A DNA stretch of 64,000 nt from Nautilus pompilius (Eukaryota; Mollusca; Cephalopoda; Nautilida; Nautilidae): contig JACATO010002451.1 in NCBI GenBank assembly GCA_018389105.1, forward strand, positions 1,946,501 to 2,010,500. Reading direction: 5' to 3'. The first letter of the stretch is position 1. Each line of letters starts with the position of its first letter. Made by a program: the position numbers and the translations under genes. The notes under the pieces were generated by a model, which was given only the letters and a program-made list of their open reading frames with translations, made no database searches and was not told the origin of the DNA. Positions 52,935-64,000 of the stretch are shown here, one piece after another.

Positions 52935-55900
52935 CTTACGTTCGTTTATTACTTCTGAATTGATGCTCTTTTATAATATCTGAGATGTTGCTCCTTTATA
53001 ACTTGTGAATTGTTGCTCCCTTATAACTTCCCAACTGTATCACTTTTTTACCTGCTGAGTTGATACAGGTTTATAACTGCTGAACTGACGCTCGTATATA
53101 ACATTTTGTACTTATGATCGTCTATTACTTCTGAATTGATGCTCTTTTATAATATTTGTCAATTGATGCACGTTCATAACTGCTGTACTGACAATCGTTT
53201 ATAACATCCTGTATATGGGTTCTTTTATTACTTCGTATATAATTCAGGAATGATGGACGTTTATATCATTGTAACCGATTTTCGTTTACAACTTCTGTAC
53301 TGATGTTCGTTTATAACTTCTAACCTGATATACGTATGTATTTTTAACTGTTGCTCATTTATAACTACTGTACTATTACTTGTTTAACTTCTGAACTGAT
53401 GGTAATTTATGACTTCCTAACTGATGTTCATTTATATCTACTGAACTTTTGAGCGTTTATAATTATTGAGCTGATGCTCGTTTATAACTACTGAACTGAT
53501 GCTGGTTTATATCTGTTGCATTGATGCTTGTTTATAACTTCCGAACGGATGCACTTTTATAATTGCTGATTTGAAGCACGTTTATAACTTCCCAACTGAT
53601 GCTCATTTACACCTGTTTAATTTATGCGCGTTTATAACTTCCGAACTGATACACGTCTATAGCTGGTGAATTGATTCTCCTTTATATCTTCGGAACACAT
53701 GCACTTTTAAACCTACTGAATTGATGCACGTTTATAAGTGCTGAACCGACTGTTGCACTTTTATACCTGCTGAAATTATGCACGTTGATAACTACTGAAC
53801 TGACGCTCGTTTATAACATTCTGTAGTTACGTTCGTTTATTACTTCTGAATTGATGCTTTTTATAATATATGAAATGTTGCTCCCTTATAACTTCCCAAC
53901 TGTATCACTTTTTTACCTGCTGAGTTGATACAGGTTTATAACTGCTGAACTGACGCTCGTATATAACATTTTGTATTTATGATCGTCTATTACTTCTGAA
54001 TTGATGCTCTTTTATAATATTTGTCAATTGATGCACGTTCATAACTGCTGTACTGCAATCGTTTATAACATCCTGTATATGGGTTCTTTTATTACTTCGT
54101 ATATAATTCAGGAATGATGGACGTTTATATCATTGTAACCGATTTTCGTTTACAACTTCTGTACTGATGTTCGTTTATAACTTCTAACCTGATATACGTA
54201 TGTATTTTTAACTGTTGCTCATTTATAACTACTGTACTATTACTTGTTTAACTTCTGAACTGATGGTAATTTATGACTTCCTAACTGATGTTCATTTATA
54301 TCTACTGAACTTTTGAGCGTTTATAATTATTGAACTGATGCTCGATTATAACTACTGAACTGATGCTGGTTTATATCTGTTGCATTGATGCTTGTTTATA
54401 ACTTCCGAACGGATGCACTTTTATAATTGCTGATTTGAAGCACGTTTATAACTTCCCAACTGATGCTCATTTACACCTGTTTAATTTATGCGCGTTTATA
54501 ACTTCCGAACTGATACACGTCTATAGCTGGTGAATTGATTCTCCTTTATATCTTCGGAACACATGCACTTTTAAACCTACTGAATTGATGCACGTTTATA
54601 AGTGCTGAACCGACTGTTGCACTTTTATACCTGCTGAAATTATGCACGTTGATAACTACTGAACTGACGCTCGTTTATAACATTCTGTATTTACGTTCGT
54701 TTATTACTTCTGAATTGATGCTTTTTATAATATATGAAATGTTGCTCCCTTATAACTTCCCAACTGTATCACTTTTTTACCTGCTGAGTTGATACAGGTT
54801 TATAACTGCTGAACTGACGCTCGTATATAACATTTTGTACTTATGATCGTCTATTACTTCTGAATTGATGCTCTTTTATAATATTTGTCAATTGATGCAC
54901 GTTCATAACTGCTGTACTGACAATCGTTTATAACATCCTGTATATGGGTTCTTTTATTACTTCGTATATAATTCAGGAATGATGGACGTTTATATCATTG
55001 TAACCGATTTTCGTTTACAACTTCTGTACTGATGTTCGTTTATAACTTCTAACCTGATATACGTATGTATTTTTAACTGTTGCTCATTTATAACTACTGT
55101 ACTATTACTTGTTTAACTTCTGAACTGATGGTAATTTATGACTTCCTAACTGATGTTCATTTATATCTACTGAACTTTTGAGCGTTTATAATTATTGAAC
55201 TGATGCTCGTTTATAACTACTGAACTGATGCTGGTTTATATCTGTTGCATTGATGCTTGTTTATAACTTCCGAACGGATGCACTTTTATAATTGCTGATT
55301 TGAAGCACGTTTATAACTTCCCAACTGATGCTCATTTACACCTGTTTAATTTATGCGCGTTTATAACTTCCGAACTGATACACGTCTATAGCTGGTGAAT
55401 TGATTCTCCTTTATATCTTCGGAACACATGCACTTTTAAACCTACTGAATTGATGCACGTTTATAAGTGCTGAACCGACTGTTGCACTTTTATACCTGCT
55501 GAAATTATGCACGTTGATAACTACTGAACTGACGCTCGTTTATAACATTCTGTAGTTACGTTCGTTTATTACTTCTGAATTGATGCTTTTTATAATATAT
55601 GAAATGTTGCTCCCTTATAACTTCCCAACTGTATCACTTTTTTACCTGCTGAGTTGATACAGGTTTATAACTGCTGAACTGACGCTCGTATATAACATTT
55701 TGTATTTATGATCGTCTATTACTTCTGAATTGATGCTCTTTTATAATATTTGTCAATTGATGCACGTTCATAACTGCTGTACTGCAATCGTTTATAACAT
55801 CCTGTATATGGGTTCTTTTATTACTTCGTATATAATTCAGGAAAGATGGACGTTTATATCATTGTAACCGATTTTCGTTTACAACTTCTGTACTGATGTT

Positions 55901-58900
55901 CGTTTATAACTTCTAACCTGATAGACGCTCGTTCATAACATTCTGTAGTTACGTTCGATTATTACTTCTGAATTGATGCTCTTTTATAATATCTGAGATG
56001 TTGCTCCTTTATAACTTGTGAATTGTTGCTCCCTTATAACTTCCCAACTGTATCACTTTTTTACCTGCTGAGTTGATACAGGTTTATAACTGCTGAACTG
56101 ACGCTCGTATATAACATTTTGTACTTATGATCGTCTATTACTTCTGAATTGATGCTCTTTTATAATATTTGTCAATTGATGCACGTTCATAACTGCTGTA
56201 CTGCAATCGTTTATAACATCCTGTATATGGGTTCTTTTATTACTTCGTATATAATTCAGGAATGATGGACGTTTATATCATTGTAACCGATTTTCGTTTA
56301 CAACTTCTGTACTGATGTTCGTTTATAACTTCTAACCTGATATACGTATGTATTTTTAACTGTTGCTCATTTATAACTACTGTACTATTACTTGTTTAAC
56401 TTCTGAACTGATGGTAATTTATGACTTCCTAACTGATGTTCATTTATATCTACTGAACTTTTGAGCGTTTATAATTATTGAACTGATGCTCGTTTATAAC
56501 TACTGAACTGATGCTGGTTTATATCTGTTGCATTGATGCTTGTTTATAACTTCCGAACGGATGCACTTTTATAATTGCTGATTTGAAGCACGTTTATAAC
56601 TTCCCAACTGATGCTCATTTACACCTGTTTAATTTATGCGCGTTTATAACTTCCGAACTGATACACGTCTATAGCTGGTGAATTGATTCTCCTTTATATC
56701 TTCGGAACACATGCACTTTTAAACCTACTGAATTGATGCACGTTTATAAGTGCTGAACCGACTGTTGCACTTTTATACCTGCTGAAATTATGCACGTTGA
56801 TAACTACTGAACTGACGCTCGTTTATAACATTCTGTAGTTACGTTCGTTTATTACTTCTGAATTGATGCTCTTTTATAATATTTTGTGTCAATTGATGCA
56901 CGTTCATAACTGCTGTACTGACAATCGTTTATAACATCCTGTATATGGGTTCTTTTATTACTTCGTATATAATTCAGGAATGATGGACGTTTATATCATT
57001 GTAACCGATTTTCGTTTACAACTTCTGTACTGATGTTCGTTTATAACTTCTAACCTGATATACGTATGTATTTTTAACTGTTGCTCATTTATAACTACTG
57101 TACTATTACTTGTTTAACTTCTGAACTGATGGTAATTTATGACTTCCTAACTGATGTTCATTTATATCTACTGAACTTTTGAGCGTTTATAATTATTGAA
57201 CTGATGCTGGTTTATATCTGTTGCATTGATGCTTGTTTATAACTTCCGAACGGATGCACTTTTATAATTGCTGATTTGAAGCACGTTTATAACTTCCCAA
57301 CTGATGCTCATTTACACCTGTTTAATTTATGCGCGTTTATAACTTCCGAACTGATACACGTCTATAGCTGGTGAATTGATTCTCCTTTATATCTTCGGAA
57401 CACATGCACTTTTAAACCTACTGAATTGATGCACGTTTATAAGTGCTGAACCGACTGTTGCACTTTTATACCTGCTGAAACTATGCACGTTGATAACTAC
57501 TGAACTGACGCTCGCTTATAACATTCTGTAGTTACGTTCGTTTATTACTTCTGAATTGATGCTTTTTATAATATATGAAATGTTGCTCCCTTATAACTTC
57601 CCAACTGTTTCACATTTTTACCTGCTGAGTTGATACAGGTTTATAACTGCTGAACTGACGCTCGTATATAACATTTTGTATTTATGATCGTCTATTACTT
57701 CTGAATTGATGCTCTTTTATAATATTTGTCAATTGATGCACGTTCATAACTGCTGTACTGACAATCGTTTATAACATCCTGTATATGGGTTCTTTTATTA
57801 CTTCGTATATAATTCAGGAATGATGGACGTTTATATCATTGTAACCGATTTTCGTTTACAACTTCTGTACTGATGTTCGTTTATAACTTCTAACCTGATA
57901 TACGTATGTATTTTTAACTGTTGCTCATTTATAACTACTGTACTATTACTTGTTTAACTTCTGAACTGATGGTAATTTATGACTTCCTAACTGATGTTCA
58001 TTTATATCTACTGAACTTTTGAGCGTTTATAATTATTGACCTGAGCTCGTTTATAACTACTGAACTGATGCTGGTTTATATCTGTTGCATTGATGCTTGT
58101 TTATAACTTCCGAACGGATGCACTTTTATAATTGCTGATTTGAAGCACGTTTATAACTTCCCAACTGATGCTCATTTACACCTGTTTAATTTATGCGCGT
58201 TTATAACTTCCGAACTGATACACGTCTATAGCTGGTGAATTGATTCTCCTTTTATATCTTCGGAACACATGCACTTTTAAACCTACTGAATTGATGCACG
58301 TTTATAAGTGCTGAACCGACTGTTGCACTTTTATACCTGCTGAAACTATGCACGTTGATAACTACTGAACTGACGCTCGTTTATAACATTCTGTAGTTAC
58401 GTTCGTTTATTACTTCTGAATTGATGCTCTTTTATAATATTTGTCAATTGATGCACGTTCATAACTGCTGTACTGACAATCGTTTATAAATCCTGTATAT
58501 GGGTTCTTTTATTACTTCGTATATAATTCAGGAATGATGGACGTTTATATCATTGTAACCGATTTTCGTTTACAACTTCTGTACTGATGTTCGTTTATAA
58601 CTTCTAACCTGATATACGTATGTATTTTAAACTGTTGCTCATTTATAACTACTGTACTATTACTTGTTTAACTTCTGAACTGATGGTAATTTATGACTTC
58701 CTAACTGATGTTCATTTATATCTACTGAACTTTTGAGCGTTTATAATTATTGACCTGAGCTCGTTTATAACTACTGAACTGATGCTGGTTTATATCTGTT
58801 GCATTGATGCTTGTTTATAACTTCCGAACGGATGCACTTTTATAATTGCTGATTTGAAGCACGTTTATAACTTCCCAACTGATGCTCATTTACACCTGTT

Positions 58901-61900
58901 TAATTTATGCGCGTTTATAACTTCCGAACTGATACACGTCTATAGCTGGTGAATTGATTCTCCTTTATATCTTCGGAACACATGCACTTTTAAACCTACT
59001 GAATTGATGCACGTTTATAAGTGCTGAACCGACTGTTGCACTTTTATACCTGCTGAAACTATGCACGTTGATAACTACTGAACTGACGCTCGCTTATAAC
59101 ATTCTGTAGTTACGTTCGTTTATTACTTCTGAATTGATGCTTTTTATAATATATGAAATGTTGCTCCCTTATAACTCCCAACTGTTTCACATTTTTACCT
59201 GCTGAGTTGATACAGGTTTATAACTGCTGAACTGACGCTCGTATATAACATTTTGTATTTATGATCGTCTATTACTTCTGAATTGATGCTCTTTTTTTAT
59301 ATATGTCAATTGATGCACGTTCATAACTGCTGTACTGACAATCGTTTATAACATCCTGTATATGGGTTCTTTTATTACTTCGTATATAATTCAGGAATGA
59401 TGGACGTTTATATCATTGTAACCGATTTTCGTTTACAACTTCTGTACTGATGTTCGTTTATAACTTCTAACCTGATATACGTATGTATTTTTAACTGTTG
59501 CTCATTTATAACTACTGTACTATTACTTGTTTAACTTCCTAACTGATGTTCATTTATATCTACTGAACTTTTGAGCGTTTATAATTATTGAACTGAGCTC
59601 GTTTATAACTACTGAACTGATGCTGGTTTATATCTGTTGCATTGATGCTTGTTTATAACTTCCGAACGGATGCACTTTTATAATTGCTGATTTGAAGCAC
59701 GTTTATAACTTCCCAACTGATGCTCATTTACACCTGTTTAATTTATGCGCGTTTATAACTTCCGAACTGATACACGTCTATAGCTGGTGAATTGATTCTC
59801 CTTTATATCTTCGGAACACATGCACTTTTAAACCTACTGAATTGATGCACGTTTATAAGTGCTGAACCGACTGTTGCACTTTTATACCTGCTGAAACTAT
59901 GCACGTTGATAACTACTGAACTGACGCTCGTTTATAACATTCTGTAGTTACGTTCGTTTATTACTTCTGAATTGATGCTCTTTTATAATATTTGTCAATT
60001 GATGCACGTTCATAACTGCTGTACTGACAATCGTTTATAACATCCTGTATATGGGTTTTTTTTATTACTTCGTATATAATTCAGGAATGATGGACGTTTA
60101 TATCATTGTAACCGATTTTCGTTTACAACTTCTGTACTGATGTTCGTTTATAACTTCTAACCTGATATACGTATGTATTTTTAACTGTTGCTCATTTATA
60201 ACTACTGTACTATTACTTGTTTAACTTCTGAACTGATGGTAATTTATGACTTCCTAACTGATGTTCATTTATATCTACTGAACTTTTGAGCGTTTATAAT
60301 TATTGACCTGAGCTCGTTTATAACTACTGAACTGATGCTGGTTTATATCTGTTGCATTGATGCTTGTTTATAACTTCCGAACGGATGCACTTTTATAATT
60401 GCTGATTTGAAGCACGTTTATAACTTCCGAACTGATACACGTCTATAGCTGGTGAATTGATTCTCCTTTATATCTTCGGAACACATGCACTTTTAACCTA
60501 CTGAATTGATGCACGTTTATAAGTGCTGAACCGACTGTTGCACTTTTATACCTGCTGAAACTATGCACGTTGATAACTACTGAACTGACGCTCGTTTATA
60601 ACATTCTGTAGTTACGTTCGTTTATTACTTCTGAATTGATGCTCTTTTATAATATTTGTCAATTGATGCACGTTCATAACTGCTGTACTGACAATCGTTT
60701 ATAACATCCTGTATATGGGTTTCTTTTATTACTTCGTATATAATTCAGGAATGATGGACGTTTATATCATTGTAACCGATTTTCGTTTACAACTTCTGTA
60801 CTGATGTTCGTTTATAACTTCTAACCTGATATACGTATGTATTTTTAACTGTTGCTCATTTATAACTACTGTACTATTACTTGTTTAACTTCTGAACTGA
60901 TGGTAATTTATGACTTCCTATGATGTTTCATTTATATCTACTGAACTTTTGAGCGTTTATAATTATTGAACTGATGCTCGTTTATAACTACTGAACTGAT
61001 GCTGGTTTATATCTGTTGCATTGATGCTTGTTTATAACTTCCGAACGGATGCACTTTTATAATTGCTGATTTGAAGCACGTTTATAACTTCCCAACTGAT
61101 GCTCATTTACACCTGTTTAATTTATGCGCGTTTATAACTTCCGAACTGATACACGTCTATAGCTGGTGAATTGATTCTCCTTTATATCTTCGGAACACAT
61201 GCACTTTTAAACCTACTGAATTGATGCACGTTATAAGTGCTGAACCGACTGTTGCACTTTTATACCTGCTGAAACTATGCACGTTGATAACTACTGAACT
61301 GACGCTCGTTTATAACATTCTGTAGTTACGTTCGTTTATTACTTCTGAATTGATGCTCTTTTATAATATTTGTCAATTGATGCACGTTCATAACTGCTGT
61401 ACTGACAATCGTTTATAACATCCTGTATATGGGTTCTTTTATTACTTCGTATATAATTCAGGAATGATGGACGTTTATATCATTGTAACCGATTTTCGTT
61501 TACAACTTCTGTACTGATGTTCGTTTATAACTTCTAACCTGAATACGTATGTATTTTTAACTGTTGCTCATTTATAACTACTGTACTATTACTTGTTTAA
61601 CTTCTGAATTGATGGTAATTTATGACTTCCTAACTGATGTTCATTTATATCTACTGAACTTTTGAGCGTTTATAATTATTGACCTGAGCTCGTTTATAAC
61701 TACTGAACTGATGCTGGTTTATATCTGTTGCATTGATGCTTGTTTATAACTTCCGAACGGATGCACTTTTATAATTGCTGATTTGAAGCACGTTTATAAC
61801 TTCCCAACTGATGCTCATTTACACCTGTTTAATTTATGCGCGTTTATAACTTCCGAACTGATACACGTCTATAGCTGGTGAATTGATTCTCCTTTATATC

Positions 61901-64000
61901 TTCGGAACACATGCACTTTTAAACCTACTGAATTGATGCACGTTTATAAGTGCTGAACCGACTGTTGCACTTTTTATACCTGCTGAAACTTGCACGTTGA
62001 TAACTACTGAACTGACGCTCGTTTATAACATTCTGTAGTTACGTTCGTTTATTACTTCTGAATTGATGCTCTTTTATATATTTGTCAATTGATGCACGTT
62101 CATAACTGCTGTACTGACAATCGTTTATAACATCCTGTATATGGGTTCTTTTATTACTTCGTATATAATTCAGGAATGATGGACGTTTATATCATTGTAA
62201 CCGATTTTCGTTTATAACTTCTAACCTGATATACGTATGTATTTTTAACTGTTGCTCATTTATAACTACTGTACTATTACTTGTTTAACTTCTGAACTGA
62301 TGGTAATTTATGACTTCCTAACTGATGTTCATTTATATCTACTGAACTTTTGAGCGTTTATAATTATTGACCTGAGCTCGTTTATAACTACTGAACTGAT
62401 GCTGGTTTATATCTGTTGCATTGATGCTTGTTTATAACTTCCGAACGGATGCACTTTTATAATTGCTGATTTGAAGCACGTTTATAACTTCCCAACTGAT
62501 GCTCATTTACACCTTTTAATTTATGCGCGTTTATAACTTCCGAACTGATACACGTCTATAGCTGGTGAATTGATTCTCCTTTATATCTTCGGAACACATG
62601 CACTTTTAAACCTACTGAATTGATGCACGTTTATAAGTGCTGAACCGACTGTTGCACTTTTATACCTGCTGAAACTATGCACGTTGATAACTACTGAACT
62701 GACGCTCGTTTATAACATTCTGTAGTTACGTTCGTTTATTACTTCTGAATTGATGCTCTTTTATAATATTTGTCAATTGATGCACGTTCATAACTGCTGT
62801 ACTGACAATCGTTTATAACATCCTGTATATGGGTTCTTTTATTACTTCGTATATAATTCAGGAATGATGGACGTTTATATCATTGTAACCGATTTTCGTT
62901 TACAACTTTGTACTGATGTTCGTTTATAACTCTTCTAACCTGATATACGTATGTATTTTTAACTGTTGCTCATTTATAACTACTGTACTATTACTTGTTT
63001 AACTTCTGAACTGATGGTAATTTATGACTTCCTAACTGATGTTCATTTATATCTACTGAACTTTTGAGCGTTTATAATTATTGACCTGAGCTCGTTTATA
63101 ACTACTGAACTGATGCTGGTTTATTATCTGTTGCATTGATGCTTGTTTTATAACTTCCGAACGGATGCACTTTTAAATTGCTGATTTGAAGCACGTTTAT
63201 AACTTCCCAACTGATGCTCATTTACACCTGTTTAATTTATGCGCGTTTATAACTTCCGAACTGATACACGTCTATAGCTGGTGAATTGATTCTCCTTTAT
63301 ATCTTCGGAACACATGCACTTTTAAACCTACTGAATTGATGCACGTTTATAAGTGCTGAACCGACTGTTGCACTTTTATACCTGCTGAAACTATGCACGT
63401 TGATAACTACTGAACTGACGCTCGTTTATAACATTCTGTAGTTACGTTCGTTTATTACTTCTGAATTGATGCTCTTTTATAATATTTGTCAATTGATGCA
63501 CGTTCATAACTGCTGTACTGACAATCGTTTATAACATCCTGTATATGGGTTCTTTTATTACTTCGTATATAATTCAGGAATGATGGACGTTTATATCATT
63601 GTAACCGATTTTCGTTTACAACTTCTGTACTGATGTTCGTTTATAACTTCTAACCTGATATACGTATGTATTTTTAACTGTTGCTCATTTATAACTACTG
63701 TACTATTACTTGTTTAACTTCTGAACTGATGGTAATTTATGACTTCCTAACTGATGTTCATTTATATCTACTGAACTTTTGAGCGTTTATAATTATTGAC
63801 CTGAGCTCGTTTATAACTACTGAACTGATGCTGGTTTATATCTGTTGCATTGATGCTTGTTTATAACTTCCGAACGGATGCACTTTTATAATTGCTGATT
63901 TGAAGCACGTTTATAACTTCCCAACTGATGCTCATTTACACCTGTTTAATTTATGCGCGTTTATAACTTCCGAACTGATACACACGTCTATAGCTGGTGA
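52935..64000. repeat. Satellite array with higher-order units of about 864 and 715 bp, continues beyond window
   Basis: The same 25-26-bp monomers are arranged in long units repeated with high identity. The marker CAGGAATGATGG (one copy CAGGAAAGATGG) occurs at 53245, 54109, 54974, 55838, 56257, 56975, 57815, 58529, 59392, 60082, 60746, 61459, 62171, 62859 and 63575. Spacings are about 864 (four times), 840, 712-718 (five times), 688-690, 664 and one of 419. The short class lacks about 150 bases between two similar ATTACTTCTGAATTGATGCT segments. Structure and length suggest a centromeric, pericentromeric or other heterochromatic satellite (inference). Confidence 0.96.

Noticed and set aside
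49156-64000. Possible CRISPR array or snoRNA cluster (recurrent CTGA and TGATG motifs)
   Set aside because: There are no unique spacers between repeats, the genome is animal, and the motifs are simply part of a tandem satellite monomer without snoRNA stems or guide regions.

Overview
The window is animal nuclear DNA. It is AT-rich, has long non-coding stretches, spliced coding exons with GT-AG borders, microsatellites, many decayed DNA transposons, a tRNA-derived SINE, a Ty3/gypsy remnant and a large satellite. The species cannot be fixed from sequence alone. The transposon mix and the divergent glutamate receptor fit an invertebrate (chelicerate or mollusc are guesses) or an early-branching chordate. 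No bacterial-style operon is present.

One host gene is fully visible: an ionotropic glutamate receptor on the + strand at 26366-41929. I assembled 13 coding exons by hand. Every junction has GT/AG borders and compatible phase, and together they encode 829 residues from signal peptide to stop, in the order amino-terminal domain, S1, M1, pore loop, M3, S2, M4 and a very short tail. The acidic residue that normally holds the ligand alpha-amino group is replaced by methionine, so its ligand is uncertain.

Layout. 1-2055: 3' part of a GTF2IRD2-like hAT element (minus strand, broken). 2064-3176: degenerate direct repeats. 3185-6338: complete ZBED-like hAT element with a perfect 8-bp target duplication and only two visible lesions. 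6398-7003: Tigger-type MITE. 7006-20440: mostly unassigned AT-rich DNA, with a SINE (11012-11350), a Tc1/mariner N-terminal fragment (about 16.9 kb) and Tc1 fragments on both strands (18.2-19.2 kb). 20586-22081: internally deleted Tc1 element, followed by a second Tigger-like MITE (22132-22692). 24216-24720: mariner-like remnant. 26366-41929: the receptor gene, whose intron 11 carries a 2.0-kb Tigger/pogo element in antisense. 45780-47145: another decayed Tc1 element. 47990-49155: gag-protease remnant of a Ty3/gypsy retrotransposon. 49156-64000: a satellite of about 25-26-bp monomers, degenerate at its left side and organised from about 52.94 kb into higher-order units of about 864 or 715 bp. 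It runs off the window end.

Apart from the receptor, everything recognisable is mobile or repetitive DNA, and none of the transposase genes is intact.
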